64,000 nucleotides of DNA from Mycolicibacter arupensis (lineage in GTDB: Bacteria; Actinomycetota; Actinomycetes; Mycobacteriales; Mycobacteriaceae), in contig NZ_MVHH01000015.1 of NCBI RefSeq assembly GCF_002086515.1, positions 27,093-91,092 of the forward strand, given 5' to 3'. The notes below the pieces were generated by a model. That model worked only from the letters and a program-made list of their open reading frames with translations. It was not told the origin of the DNA and did no database searches. Shown one piece after another: positions 28,112 through 37,916 of this stretch (position 1 is its first letter; every line of letters begins with the position of its first letter). The translations under genes and the position numbers were made by a program.

Positions 28112-28717
28112 ATGACAAACCTGCGGGAGTGCGCGGTGGTGGCGGCAGCGGTGCTGGCCCTCGGGCAGGCGCCTGCGGCATACGCAGTGCCCGAACGGCC
28201 GGTCGAGCCGCCGTCGGTGCAGGCTTCCGATGTGGTGGCCGAGCAGGCCGTCGACGCCTTGCCGCCCCGGGCGCTGGAGGAACTCGACGTGTTCCGCCGC
28301 GATGCCGCCGACGCGGCGCTGGGGCATCCCGTGATGTACGGCGACGGCCAGTGCTATCCGCTGGTGCAGCACTACATCCAGGCTCTGGGTTTCTGGCACA
28401 ACACCGACCCCAGCGGCAATGCGTTCGATCTCTACCACCATTTCCCCACCAATGGTCTGGCTCAGTACTTCGATCAGGTGCCGTTCGACGGCGGCCTCAA
28501 TGAGCCTCGTGTCGGCGACATCGTCGTCTATGGTCCGGGCGGGTTCGTCAGCGAACACGGGCATGCCGGAGTTGTCACCGCCGTGCGCGGCAGCGGCAGC
28601 CTGATGGGCTACGAGGTCGCCGAACAGAACTCCGGCGGACGGCTGTTCGTGACGCTGAACTGGCGCGACATCACTCCGATGTGGAACACACTGGGGTACC
28701 TGCGCCCCAAGGTGTAG
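28112..28717 (+). CDS. Secreted CHAP-domain protein
   Basis: A 201-residue exported protein with a signal peptide ending near AYA (residue 25). The CHAP-type cysteine peptidase/amidase catalytic set is visible: Cys 81 in DGQCYPLVQ, His 151 in HGHAGVVTAV and a polar residue in AEQNSGG (171-173). Such domains cleave peptidoglycan stem peptides. The ATG is one base after the aspC stop, an unusual operon partner; the arrangement is seen, the reason is not. Could also be an inactive CHAP-like binding protein. Confidence 0.7.
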   Translation: MTNLRECAVVAAAVLALGQAPAAYAVPERPVEPPSVQASDVVAEQAVDALPPRALEELDVFRRDAADAALGHPVMYGDGQCYPLVQHYIQALGFWHNTDPSGNAFDLYHHFPTNGLAQYFDQVPFDGGLNEPRVGDIVVYGPGGFVSEHGHAGVVTAVRGSGSLMGYEVAEQNSGGRLFVTLNWRDITPMWNTLGYLRPKV

Positions 28718-28772
28718 CGCCGGTGCTGCCGGGCCTGCAACGTCGTCGGCCCGAGCAAGTAACCTCCCTTGC

Positions 28773-30701
28773 GTGGCGCTCTACCGCAAGTACCGGCCGG
28801 CAACCTTCGCCGAAGTGGTGGGGCAGGAACACGTCACCGATCCGCTGTGCACGGCGCTGTCGGCGGGCCGGATCAACCATGCCTACCTGTTCTCCGGACC
28901 CCGCGGCTGCGGTAAGACGTCATCGGCGCGGATCCTGGCGCGGTCGCTGAACTGTGCGCAGGGCCCCACCCCCACGCCGTGCGGAACGTGCGACTCCTGC
29001 GTGGCATTGGCCCCCAACGGGCCGGGCAGCATCGACGTCGTCGAACTCGACGCGGCCAGTCACGGTGGTGTCGATGACACGCGCGATCTTCGGGACCGCG
29101 CCTTCTACGCGCCGGCCCAATCGCGCTACCGGATCTTCATCATCGACGAAGCGCACATGGTCACCACCGCAGGATTCAATGCGTTGCTCAAGATCGTCGA
29201 GGAGCCGCCCGATCATCTGATCTTCGTGTTCGCCACCACCGAGCCGGAAAAGGTGCTGCCGACCATCCGCAGTCGCACCCATCACTACCCGTTCCGGCTG
29301 CTGGCGCCGCGCACCATGCGTGAGCTGATCGGGCGGATCTGCGAGCAGGAACACGTCGCCGTGGACGACGCGGTCTATCCCCTGGTGATCCGTGCCGGTG
29401 GGGGATCGCCGCGCGACACCCTCTCGGTGCTGGACCAGTTGCTGGCCGGCTCCGAGCCCATGCCCGGCAGCCCCGACATCAGTCACGTTCGCTACCAGCG
29501 GGCCTTGGGCCTGTTGGGGGCCACCGACGTCGCCCTGATCGACGAGGCGGTCGACGCACTGGCCGCCGGCGACGCCGCGTCCCTGTTCGGCGCGGTGGAG
29601 GCGGTGGTCGACGCCGGTCACGACCCACGCCGATTCGCCATCGATCTGCTGGAGCGGTTCCGCGACCTGATCGTGTTGCAGGCGGTGCCCGACGCGGTGG
29701 CCAAGGGTGTGGTGGACGCGCCGGAGGACATGCTGGAACGGATGCATGACCAGGCCGCCCGGCTGGGCCCGGCCACCCTTGCCCGCTATGCCGAGGTGGT
29801 GCACGCAGGCCTGGGTGAGATGCGGGGTGCCACCGCTCCCCGGCTGCTGCTGGAAGTGGTGTGCGCCAGGCTGCTGTTGCCCTCGGCCGCCGACACCGAA
29901 GCCGCCCTGCTGCAACGCATCGAGCGCATCGAGGGCCGCCTGGACATGTCGATTCCGGCGGGCCCAGTGCGGACCGGCGCCGCGCCGTCCGATGGTGCGC
30001 CGGCCACCGCCCCCGCGCCGGCGGCCGCCAAGCCGGCGCCGGCCGCCGCCGCGACCGCCAAGCAGTTCACCCGCCGCTCGTCGCGGGCCGCCGAACCCGC
30101 GCCGCAACCGGAGTCCGCGCCCCGGCCGGCGCCTGCGCCCGTCAGCGCCGCACCTGCGGCACCGGCACCGGCACCGTCGCCGGAACCCGCACCCGCGCCT
30201 CAACCCCCAGCACCTGCGGCACCTACGCCCGCAGCGGCACCGACTCCGGGTGAACCGGACGTCGCGGCCGTCCGCGCGATGTGGACCACGGTGCGCGACA
30301 AGGTGCGTCAGCGCAGCCGCTCTACCGAGGCGATGCTGGCCGGCGCGACGGTACGCACCATCGACGGCAACACGCTGGTGCTGACCCACGAGACGGCCTC
30401 GCTGGCCAGGCGACTCTCCGAACCGCGCAACACCGACGTCATCACCGAGGCGCTCAAAGACGCACTCGGGGTGAACTGGCGAGTGCGCTGCGACGCCGGT
30501 GGGCCGGCCCCAGAGTCGTCGGCATCGGCGGCGCCCGCCCCGGCCGACGTGGAATCGGCGCGGCGCGCCGACGAGGACGCCATGTTGGCCGAGGCTGCGG
30601 TGGACGCCGGCTCTGATGCGCCCCCGCGGCGCGACCCCGAAGAAGTTGCTCTGGAGTTGCTGCAGAACGAACTGGGCGCTCGCCGGATCAGCGGCGACTA
30701 G
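28773..30701 (+). CDS. dnaX: DNA polymerase III gamma/tau subunit
   Basis: The clamp-loader ATPase of the replisome. Walker A is GPRGCGKTS (residues 42-50), followed by zinc cysteines around CGTCDSC and the Walker B region IFIIDEAHMV. Residues about 400-500 form a long Ala/Pro-rich linker, then a C-terminal tau domain. The GTG start at 28773 gives MALYRKYRP, the family's standard N-terminus. Length is 642 residues. I saw no obvious frameshift slippage site for a separate gamma form, but did not search exhaustively. Confidence 0.95.
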   Translation: MALYRKYRPATFAEVVGQEHVTDPLCTALSAGRINHAYLFSGPRGCGKTSSARILARSLNCAQGPTPTPCGTCDSCVALAPNGPGSIDVVELDAASHGGVDDTRDLRDRAFYAPAQSRYRIFIIDEAHMVTTAGFNALLKIVEEPPDHLIFVFATTEPEKVLPTIRSRTHHYPFRLLAPRTMRELIGRICEQEHVAVDDAVYPLVIRAGGGSPRDTLSVLDQLLAGSEPMPGSPDISHVRYQRALGLLGATDVALIDEAVDALAAGDAASLFGAVEAVVDAGHDPRRFAIDLLERFRDLIVLQAVPDAVAKGVVDAPEDMLERMHDQAARLGPATLARYAEVVHAGLGEMRGATAPRLLLEVVCARLLLPSAADTEAALLQRIERIEGRLDMSIPAGPVRTGAAPSDGAPATAPAPAAAKPAPAAAATAKQFTRRSSRAAEPAPQPESAPRPAPAPVSAAPAAPAPAPSPEPAPAPQPPAPAAPTPAAAPTPGEPDVAAVRAMWTTVRDKVRQRSRSTEAMLAGATVRTIDGNTLVLTHETASLARRLSEPRNTDVITEALKDALGVNWRVRCDAGGPAPESSASAAPAPADVESARRADEDAMLAEAAVDAGSDAPPRRDPEEVALELLQNELGARRISGD

Positions 30702-30719
30702 AGACCGGGGCGGGTGTTT

Positions 30720-32036
30720 CTAGGGGGTCCACCAGGGTCGCATCGGTAGGCCCCCATCCCCGCCCTGGTTGTCGACGTTGCCGGCCAGCACATGGTGGAG
30801 CTGGCATTGGTTGCGTTCGAAGCCGATCACCGCCGCCGCCATGTACAGGCCCCACACCTTGGCCCGGCCCAGCCCGACTTCGGCCACCGCCTCGTCCCAG
30901 TGGTCCACCAGGTTCTGGCACCAGCCGCGCAGCGTCTTGGCGTAGTGGAGCCGGAAGTCCTCCTCGTGCAGGATCTCTAGACCGGTCTCCTGGATCTCAG
31001 CGGTGATGGTTCCAATGCCCGTGATCTCGCCGTCGGGGAAGACATACCGGTCGGTGAAGGGGTCGCCCTTGTAGACGGAATTGTCCGCCGTGGTGATGCA
31101 GTGGTTGAGCAGCAGCCCGCCGGTGCGCAGTTTCGATCTGAGGAAACCGAAGTAGGCCGGGTAATTCTTCACCCCGATGTGCTCAGTCATGCCGATCGAT
31201 GAGACGGCGTCGAACTCGGTTTCCTGCACGTCTCGGTAGTCGCAGTGCCGCACCTGGGCGAACTCGGAGAGTCCTTCATCGGCGATCGCCTGCTGTGCCC
31301 ACGCGACCTGCTCTGCGGCCAGGGTGGCACCGAGTGCATACACCCCGCGCCGCGCGGCGTAGCGCACCATGCCGCCCCAGCCGCACCCGACGTCAAGGAG
31401 GCGATCGCCGGGCTGCAGACGGAGCTTGTCGAAGATCAGCCGGTACTTGTTCTCCTGGGCTTCTTCCAGAGTGGCCTCGGGGTTCGGATAGATCGCGCAG
31501 GTGTAGGTCATCGACGGGCCCAGCACCCACTCGTAGAAGGTGTTCGACACGTCGTAGTGGTGATGGATCGCGTCGGCGTCTCGTGACTTGCTGTGGCGCA
31601 GTCCCGTGGCGTTGCGCCGCCATTTCGGTGGCGCCTCCTCCGGGGGCGGCGCGATCGGCTTGAGGTTCCGCAGGCCGATAGAGCGGACGATGTTGGCCAG
31701 ATCGCGCGGAGACGGGTGTTTGAATTCCAGATCCGCCATGGCGTTGAGCACGTCATAGGGATTGCCCGGATGTACACCGTGCAGTTCGAGGTCGCCGGCG
31801 ACGTAGGCGCGGGCTATCCCGAGTTGGCCCAGCGAGGTGGCCAGGTAGTTGGTGGCTCGCGGATTCAGCAGGTCCACGCCCAGTTCCGCATCGCTGGGCC
31901 CGGCGCTGCTGCCGTCGTAGGCGGAGATCTTCAGCGGTGGCTGGCCGCCGCCGGCCAGTAACACCAGAATCTCGGCCAGGCCCAGCCTGCCGTTCGTCGT
32001 GGTTGCAGTGTCTCTCGTCAGCGTTTTCGCTGTCAT
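30720..32036 (-). CDS. Cyclopropane-fatty-acid synthase-type methyltransferase (copy 1)
   Basis: A 438-residue SAM-dependent enzyme of the cyclopropane synthase family, counterpart of Rv3720 and related to UfaA1/TmsB. The SAM motif is VGCGWGG with the preceding LLD, and the late VFPDGE segment is typical. It methylates or cyclopropanates unsaturated acyl chains on phospholipids. A second copy (33340-34644) differs mainly at the ends. Convergent with dnaX; divergent from an FAD monooxygenase. Confidence 0.88.
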   Translation of the reverse strand: MTAKTLTRDTATTTNGRLGLAEILVLLAGGGQPPLKISAYDGSSAGPSDAELGVDLLNPRATNYLATSLGQLGIARAYVAGDLELHGVHPGNPYDVLNAMADLEFKHPSPRDLANIVRSIGLRNLKPIAPPPEEAPPKWRRNATGLRHSKSRDADAIHHHYDVSNTFYEWVLGPSMTYTCAIYPNPEATLEEAQENKYRLIFDKLRLQPGDRLLDVGCGWGGMVRYAARRGVYALGATLAAEQVAWAQQAIADEGLSEFAQVRHCDYRDVQETEFDAVSSIGMTEHIGVKNYPAYFGFLRSKLRTGGLLLNHCITTADNSVYKGDPFTDRYVFPDGEITGIGTITAEIQETGLEILHEEDFRLHYAKTLRGWCQNLVDHWDEAVAEVGLGRAKVWGLYMAAAVIGFERNQCQLHHVLAGNVDNQGGDGGLPMRPWWTP

Positions 32037-32109
32037 GGTTTACCCCCCGTTGTCGAGATGCGGATAACCGCCCGGGCGGCGCCTCAAACACGCGTAACGT
32101 TGCAGCCCC

Positions 32110-33336
32110 ATGGGCGAGGAGACCGGAACCACCACGTGCGCGATCATCGGCGGCGGGCCTGCAGGCATGGTTCTCGGTCTGTTACTGGCCCGGGCCGGCG
32201 TGCAGGTGACGTTGCTGGAGAAGCACGCCGACTTTCTGCGTGACTTCCGTGGCGACACCGTTCACCCGACCACGCTGCGCCTGCTCGATGAGCTGGGGCT
32301 CTGGGAGCGCTTCACGGCGTTGGCGCACAGTCAGATCCGCCAGCTCAGCCTCGATGTGGCCGGGCGTGACGTCACCGTGGTCGACTTCAGCCGGATACGT
32401 GGCCAGCCGCACCCCTACGTCGCGATGGTGCCGCAGTGGGACCTGCTCAACCTGCTCGCCGAATCCGCACAGACCGAGCCGACGTTCACCTTGCGTATGC
32501 AGTCCGAGGTCACCGGCCTGATCTACGAGCACGGCCGGGTCGCCGGGGTGCGCTATCAGGACCGCGAAGGGCCCGGTGAACTGCGGGCCGACCTCACGGT
32601 GGCCTGCGACGGCCGGTGGTCGATAGCGCGGCAGGTCGCCGGGCTGGACGTACGCGAGTTTCCGGTGAACTTCGACGTGTGGTGGTTCCGGCTGCCTACC
32701 GATGCCGCCACCGAGCCCACGCTGCTGCCCCGCCTGGGCGCGGGAAAGGCCGCCATCATGATTCCGCGTGACGGCTATTTCCAGGTGGCCTTCCTGGGCC
32801 TCAAGGGCACTGATGCGCAGGTGCGGGCCCGCGGTATCGAATCCTTCCGCCGTGAGGTGGTCGAGCTCATCCCCGAGGCTGCCGACACAGTGGCGGCCCT
32901 GCGCACCATGGACGACATCAAACACCTCGATGTCCGATTGAACCGATTGCGGCGCTGGAGCATTGATGGGCTGCTGTGTATCGGCGACGCGGCGCACGCC
33001 ATGTCGCCCATGGGAGGTGTCGGCATCAACCTGGCGGTGCAGGACGCGGTGGCCGCGGCGACGATTCTGGCCGACCCGCTCCGGCGCGGCCGGGTGAGCA
33101 GGCGTGACCTGGAGGCGGTGCAGCGGCGCCGTGAGCTGCCCACGGTCGTCACCCAGTCGGTGCAGCGTCTGGCGCACCGGACGCTGAATCCGATCCTGCG
33201 CGGCCAGAACTTCAGCCCGCCGGCTCGGGTGGCATCCCTGTTCAGTGCGCTGCCCTGGCTGTCGGCCCTGCCGGCCTACCTGGTCGGAGTGGGGGTGCGC
33301 CCCGAGCGGGCACCCGCTTTCGCGCGCAGGGGCTGA
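32110..33336 (+). CDS. Class A FAD-dependent monooxygenase-like protein
   Basis: A 408-residue flavoprotein of the PHBH type. Dinucleotide-binding GGGPAGM (about residues 15-21), the DG motif in CDGRWS and the FAD-binding GDAAHAMSPMGGVGINLA are all present. Such enzymes hydroxylate or epoxidise small or polyprenyl-like substrates with NAD(P)H. It sits between two cyclopropane synthase copies but on the opposite strand. Substrate unknown. ATG 32110 follows GCAGCCCC, a weak ribosome site. Confidence 0.82.
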   Translation: MGEETGTTTCAIIGGGPAGMVLGLLLARAGVQVTLLEKHADFLRDFRGDTVHPTTLRLLDELGLWERFTALAHSQIRQLSLDVAGRDVTVVDFSRIRGQPHPYVAMVPQWDLLNLLAESAQTEPTFTLRMQSEVTGLIYEHGRVAGVRYQDREGPGELRADLTVACDGRWSIARQVAGLDVREFPVNFDVWWFRLPTDAATEPTLLPRLGAGKAAIMIPRDGYFQVAFLGLKGTDAQVRARGIESFRREVVELIPEAADTVAALRTMDDIKHLDVRLNRLRRWSIDGLLCIGDAAHAMSPMGGVGINLAVQDAVAAATILADPLRRGRVSRRDLEAVQRRRELPTVVTQSVQRLAHRTLNPILRGQNFSPPARVASLFSALPWLSALPAYLVGVGVRPERAPAFARRG

Positions 33337-33339
33337 GGG

Positions 33340-34644
33340 CTAAGGCCTCCACCACGGTCGCAGCGGCAGGCCTGTCGCTGCATCCCCGTTGGCCGCCAGC
33401 ACGTGATGGAGCTGAATCACATTGTGCTCGAACCCCAATCGGGATCCGGCCATATACAGCCCCCACACCTTCGCGGTGGCCAGCCCCACCTCCCGGACGG
33501 CCTCATCCCAGTGCGCCACCAGGTTGGCGCACCAGTCCCTCAGGGTCAGCTCGTAGTGGTTACGCAGGTTCTCGCAGTGCAGCACTTCCAGGCCGGCGTC
33601 CTGAATCTCGCTGGTGATCCGGCCCGATCCGGCCAACTCCCCGTCGGGGAACACGTACCGGTCGATGAAGTCACCTGCGGCAGCGCCGGATCTGTTGTCC
33701 GCCCGGGTGATGCAGTGGTTGAGCAGCAGGCCGCCGGGTCGCAGCCTGGACTTGAGGAAGCCGAAGTAGGCGGGGTAGTGGGCGACGCCGATGTGTTCGG
33801 TCATCCCGATCGAGGAGACCGCGTCGAATCCTGTTTCACCCACGTCGCGATAGTCGCAGTGCCGCACCTCGGCGAATTCGGAGAGACCGGCTTCGGCGAT
33901 CGCACGCTGCGCCCACCGGGCCTGCTGGGCCGAGAGGGTCGCCCCGATGGCATGCACTCCATGGCGCGCGGCGTAGCGCACCATGCCGCCCCAGCCGCAG
34001 CCGACGTCGAGCAGCCGGTCGCCCGGTTGCAGACGGAGCTTGTCGAAGATCAACCGGTGCTTGTTCTCCTGGGCCTGCTCCAGAGTTGCGTCCCGATCTG
34101 GGTAGACCGCGCAGGTGTAGGCCATCGACGGCCCCAGCACCCACTCGTAGAAGTCATTGGACACGTCGTAGTGATGGTGAATCGCGTCGGCATCTCGAGA
34201 TTTGCTGTGCCGCAGTCCTTCTGCGATTCGACGCCAGCGAGGCAGCGCTTCTTGGGGTGGCGGCGCTATCGGCCGCAGGTGCTCGATGCCGATGGAACGC
34301 ACGATGTTCGCCAGCACACGGGGCGAGGGCCGGCTGAAGTGCAGTTCATCGGCGAGCGCCTTGAGTAATTGATACGGGTCGCCGGGATGCACGCCGTGCA
34401 GCCCCAGGTCGCCGGCGATATAGGCGCGGGCCATGCCCAGGTCGCCCGGAGCCGTGACCAGATACGTGGTGCCCCGCGGAGTCAACAGGTCCAGCCCCAG
34501 GGGAGCGTCCTTGGGGCCGGCAGTACTGCCGTCGTAAGCGGTGAATCGCAGCGGCAGGTGTCCGTCGGTGGCCAGGGTCTCCAAGATCTGGGCCAGGCTC
34601 AATCGGCCCGTCGGAGTGTGCACCTGCTCGCTGCCGACGGTCAT
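33340..34644 (-). CDS. Cyclopropane-fatty-acid synthase-type methyltransferase (copy 2)
   Basis: A 434-residue paralogue of the protein at 30720-32036, sharing the SAM motif VGCGWGG, the HYDVSN segment and VFPDGE. Its ATG overlaps the stop of the FAD oxidoreductase upstream (ATGA), so this copy is coupled to that enzyme. The pair resembles the oxidoreductase/methyltransferase partnership (tmsA/tmsB, bfaA/bfaB) that makes 10-methyl branched acids such as tuberculostearic acid, although those are a distinct locus. Specific product not determined. Confidence 0.88.
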   Translation of the reverse strand: MTVGSEQVHTPTGRLSLAQILETLATDGHLPLRFTAYDGSTAGPKDAPLGLDLLTPRGTTYLVTAPGDLGMARAYIAGDLGLHGVHPGDPYQLLKALADELHFSRPSPRVLANIVRSIGIEHLRPIAPPPQEALPRWRRIAEGLRHSKSRDADAIHHHYDVSNDFYEWVLGPSMAYTCAVYPDRDATLEQAQENKHRLIFDKLRLQPGDRLLDVGCGWGGMVRYAARHGVHAIGATLSAQQARWAQRAIAEAGLSEFAEVRHCDYRDVGETGFDAVSSIGMTEHIGVAHYPAYFGFLKSRLRPGGLLLNHCITRADNRSGAAAGDFIDRYVFPDGELAGSGRITSEIQDAGLEVLHCENLRNHYELTLRDWCANLVAHWDEAVREVGLATAKVWGLYMAGSRLGFEHNVIQLHHVLAANGDAATGLPLRPWWRP

Positions 34645-35975
34645 TGCCGCCGCACCGCCTTGGCATACAGATCCAGTAGCCGAGAGTCGGGGTCGTAGGT
34701 CTTCTTGAGCATTCGGTAGGTCGCACCGCCGTAGAGCTGATCGAACTCACCGGGGGTGTAGTAGGCGTCGGAGTACAGCGACTTGTGGCCGTCGAGTTCG
34801 CTCACCTTGGACTCGATCAGGCGATTGGTGGCGCCCTCGGTGGCCCCGGCCGGCACCGACGACCAGAATCCGACATTGACGTAGGTGTGGTTGGACCGGA
34901 TCGGGTAGAGCGGCCACTCCTCGTCGCCGCGCAGCCGCAGCGGGCACAACCACACCGGCTCGATCGGCACGTTGGCGAAGAACCAGTCCAGAAACTCCCG
35001 GCAGTTCTCCAGCGGGACCTCGATGTCCTGCACCACCCGCTCGCGCGGCGGGCGATGGTTGCGCCTGTCGATCCGATCGGCGATGGCGAAACGTCGGTCG
35101 TAGGCGATCAGCTTCGAATACACGCTGCTGCGCCGGTAGCGGCGTGGCCACCAGCGGCGCACCAGCGGGCGCTGGGCGCCGAAGGCCCGCGAGCACCAGA
35201 ACCAGTCGGTGTCCCAGCGCCACAGGTAGTCGTGGGTGGTCAGCCGGTCGTCTTTGATTCCGCGTGGGTGCCGAATCGAGCGGTAGTAGATCTGCTGGCC
35301 GGTGTAGTCGCTGACCGCGCCGGGGGAGTCGGTCGCGATCCCGACGCACAGATAGCTCTCCTGGGGCGAGAACGCCACCCCGTCGAGGTAGTCGACCGGG
35401 ACCCCTTCGAAGCCGCCGGTGTCGATGATGCGGTCCATCGTGGAGACCAACTCGGACAGGGAGTCGAAGCGGATGTGCCGCAACGCGACGAAGGGTTTGA
35501 CGTCTTCGAGCTCGATCCGCAGGCGCGTCGCGTATCCCAACGTCCCATAGGAGTTGGGAAACGCGTGGAAGAGGTCTTCATGCTGTTCTCGCGACACGGT
35601 CAGCAGATCGCCGCCGCCGGTGAGCACGTCCATCTCCAGCACCGATTCGTGGGGCAACCCGTTGCGGAACGACGCGGATTCGATACCCAGGCCGCTGACC
35701 GCGCCTCCCACCGTGATCGTCTTCAGTTGCGGGACCACCAACGGCGTCAGCCCGTAGGGCAGGGTGGCCGCGACCACGTCCTCGTAGGTGCACATGCCTT
35801 CGACGTCGGCCGTGCGGTTCTGCGGGTCGACAGCGATGACACGCACCAGCCCCGAGGTGTCCAGGCCGGGGGCCTGCCGTTTTCTGCGGGCCCGGAACAG
35901 ATTCGAGGTGGGCTTGGCCAGGCGCACCGATGCGTCGGCGGGAATGCTGCGGTAGCTGTCCAGCAGCCGCTGCAC
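34641..35975 (-). CDS. FAD-binding oxidoreductase (Rv3719-like), start disrupted by G8 tract
   Basis: A 444-residue flavoprotein of the FAD_binding_4 (VAO) class, with GMCTYEDVV and the FAD-contact ITVGGAVSGLGIES, matching Rv3719 by position and sequence type. In the adjacent TMS pathway this type reduces a methylene lipid intermediate. From GTG 35975 the frame is intact. However, a better start (ATG 36021 with GGAGGG before it) lies upstream in a different frame, joined only if the G8 tract were seven bases. The gene may therefore be phase-variable, frameshifted, or begin at the weak GTG. Confidence 0.78.
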   Translation of the reverse strand: MQRLLDSYRSIPADASVRLAKPTSNLFRARRKRQAPGLDTSGLVRVIAVDPQNRTADVEGMCTYEDVVAATLPYGLTPLVVPQLKTITVGGAVSGLGIESASFRNGLPHESVLEMDVLTGGGDLLTVSREQHEDLFHAFPNSYGTLGYATRLRIELEDVKPFVALRHIRFDSLSELVSTMDRIIDTGGFEGVPVDYLDGVAFSPQESYLCVGIATDSPGAVSDYTGQQIYYRSIRHPRGIKDDRLTTHDYLWRWDTDWFWCSRAFGAQRPLVRRWWPRRYRRSSVYSKLIAYDRRFAIADRIDRRNHRPPRERVVQDIEVPLENCREFLDWFFANVPIEPVWLCPLRLRGDEEWPLYPIRSNHTYVNVGFWSSVPAGATEGATNRLIESKVSELDGHKSLYSDAYYTPGEFDQLYGGATYRMLKKTYDPDSRLLDLYAKAVRRQ

Positions 35976-36021
35976 CCCCCCCAGTGTGGGATGTCGGTGT
36001 ATCGGCCGGCCGAACGGACAT
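35975..36021 (-). other. Out-of-frame start plus G8 homopolymer
   Basis: On the minus strand ATG 36021 has a strong ribosome site (GGAGGG, five bases before). It encodes MSVRPADTPTSHTGG before the eight-G tract (C8 on the plus strand, 35975-35982). With seven G the frame continues directly into QRLLDSYRS of the oxidoreductase. With eight it leads to a 148-residue out-of-frame product. Confidence 0.65.
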
Positions 36022-36082
36022 CACCCTCCACGCTAACGGCGGATCGGCCGATGTGCACGTAGCGGCGCGGTGACCCGCGGGC

Positions 36083-36841
36083 TCAGGGCACCAGGGTTTG
36101 ACTGCTCAGATATCCGATGACGCCACGAGCCACTGCGTCGGCGTAGCGCTGGCGGCCTGCCGGGCTCTCCATCAGGGCCGCGTCGGTCGCGTTCTTCATG
36201 TTGCCCAGCTCGACGAGCACGGACGGGTATTCGGCCAGATTCAGTCCGGCCAGATCGGCGCGCCCCTTCAGGCCGTCGGTGCCGATGTAGTTTGCCGGCG
36301 GTATGCCCGCGGCCTGCAGCTGCCCGGCCATGACCTGGGCTAACCGCACCGCCGGTCCTTCTTGGGCCGAGTTCAGCGGCGGCGCGGAGTAGTTGACGTG
36401 GAAGCCGTGGCCGTTGGCCGGCCCGCCGTCGGCGTGGATGGACACGATGGCATTGGGGTGCAGTGCGTTGGCGGCGGTGGCGCGGGCGTCGACGCACGGA
36501 GCAGGCCCGGTGTCGTCGCCTCGTGACATCGCGGTGCGGACACCGGCGGACGTCAGGGCCTGGCGGATCCGCAACGTGGTGTCCCAGGTGAAGCTGTGCT
36601 CGGGATAGCCGGAATTGGTCGCCGTGCCGCTGGTCTGACAGTTCTTGGTGCCACCGCGGCCGTTGGGCACCTGGCGGCTCAGGGCGGCCGGGTCGCCGGA
36701 ACCGCTGTGCCCGGGGTCGAGGAAGACGATCATGCCCGCGATAGGGGCAGCTGAGGCCGGCGGCGCGCTCGGCACCACGGCGGCCACCATCAGGCCGGTG
36801 ATGATCGCGGTGCCGACACGGACAAGAACTGGTACGCGCAC
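36083..36841 (-). CDS. ami1: N-acetylmuramoyl-L-alanine amidase (Rv3717/Ami1)
   Basis: A 252-residue zinc amidase with the same plan as the copy at 5655-6395: signal peptide to about residue 32, FLDPGHSG (His 45), YPEHS (Glu), IHADG and VELGNM with the catalytic Glu. It lies divergent from ebfC-recR, the exact setting of Rv3717 in M. tuberculosis, so this is the probable orthologue. It cleaves peptidoglycan during growth and cell separation. Confidence 0.92.
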   Translation of the reverse strand: MRVPVLVRVGTAIITGLMVAAVVPSAPPASAAPIAGMIVFLDPGHSGSGDPAALSRQVPNGRGGTKNCQTSGTATNSGYPEHSFTWDTTLRIRQALTSAGVRTAMSRGDDTGPAPCVDARATAANALHPNAIVSIHADGGPANGHGFHVNYSAPPLNSAQEGPAVRLAQVMAGQLQAAGIPPANYIGTDGLKGRADLAGLNLAEYPSVLVELGNMKNATDAALMESPAGRQRYADAVARGVIGYLSSQTLVP

Positions 36842-36961
36842 ACCGCCAAGGTAGGCCGGGGCCGACTACGCTGGAGTCCTCACGCGCGCCGGGTCTGTCC
36901 AGCTGTAACCAAGCCGCAACCCGGTCGAGACCGCGCAGACGATCGACGCAAAGGGAGTGTC

Positions 36962-37297
36962 ATGCAACCAGGAGGCCCGCCCGACATGTCGGCGCTGCTG
37001 GCCCAGGCCCAGCAGATGCAGCAGCGACTGCTGCAGGCACAACAGGAGTTGGCAGTCACCGAGGTACACGGTGAGGCCGGCGGCGGCCTGGTCAAGGTCA
37101 CCTCCAACGGCAGCGGTCAGGTGCTCGCCGTGCACATCGACCCGAAGGTCGTCGACCCCGACGACATCGAGACCTTGCAGGACCTGATGGTGGGAGCGCT
37201 CGCAGACGCCTCGAAGAAGGCGCATGCACTGGCCCAGCAGCGGTTGTCACCGCTGGCCGGCGGCATGGGCGGCGCGCTCGGCATGCCGGGAGCCTAG
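36962..37297 (+). CDS. ebfC: YbaB/EbfC nucleoid-associated protein
   Basis: A 111-residue DNA-binding protein, counterpart of Rv3716c. It has the family helix [19 protein letters not shown] near the N-terminus and the beta-rich GLVKVTSNG segment. EbfC proteins bind DNA as dimers and are almost always next to recR, as here. ATG 36962 follows AAGGGAGTGTC. The recR start immediately follows its stop with no gap. Confidence 0.92.
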   Translation: MQPGGPPDMSALLAQAQQMQQRLLQAQQELAVTEVHGEAGGGLVKVTSNGSGQVLAVHIDPKVVDPDDIETLQDLMVGALADASKKAHALAQQRLSPLAGGMGGALGMPGA

Positions 37298-37909
37298 GTG
37301 TTCGAGGGTCCGGTCCAGGACCTGATCGATGAGCTGGGCAAGCTGCCGGGCATCGGGCCCAAGAGTGCCCAGCGGATCGCTTTTCATCTGCTGTCGGTGG
37401 AGCCGCCGGAGATCGACCGGCTCACCGCGGTCCTGACCAAGGTCCGCGATGGGGTGCAGTTCTGTGAGGTGTGCGGCAACGTCTCCGATGCGCAGCGCTG
37501 CCGGATCTGCGCCGATGCGCGCCGTGACGTCGCCCAGATCTGCGTCGTCGAAGAACCCAAGGACGTCGCAGCCATCGAGCGCACCCGGGAGTTCCGGGGT
37601 CGCTATCACGTGCTCGGCGGTGCGCTGGATCCGTTGTCGGGGATCGGCCCGGAGCAACTGCGGGTGCGTGAGCTGCTCAATCGGGTGGGGGAGCGCATCG
37701 ACGGGGTAGACGTCAGTGAGGTGATCATCGCCACCGACCCCAACACCGAGGGCGAGGCCACCGCCACCTATTTGGTGCGGGTACTGCGTGACATCCCCGG
37801 GTTGAGCGTGACGCGCTTGGCGTCCGGCTTGCCCATGGGCGGTGACCTGGAGTTCGCCGACGAGCTGACCTTGGGCCGGGCCTTCACGGGCCGCCGCGCC
37901 ATGGCCTGA
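37298..37909 (+). CDS. recR: Recombination mediator protein
   Basis: Acts with RecF/RecO to load RecA at gaps. Domains in order: helix-hairpin-helix ([20 protein letters not shown], residues about 9-28), a C4 zinc finger ([16 protein letters not shown]), and a Toprim domain (ICVVEEPKD onwards) with the C-terminal Walker-B-like segment. Length 203 residues is normal. The GTG at 37298 is fixed by the ebfC stop just before it. Confidence 0.95.
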   Translation: MFEGPVQDLIDELGKLPGIGPKSAQRIAFHLLSVEPPEIDRLTAVLTKVRDGVQFCEVCGNVSDAQRCRICADARRDVAQICVVEEPKDVAAIERTREFRGRYHVLGGALDPLSGIGPEQLRVRELLNRVGERIDGVDVSEVIIATDPNTEGEATATYLVRVLRDIPGLSVTRLASGLPMGGDLEFADELTLGRAFTGRRAMA

Positions 37910-37916
37910 TTTTTCC

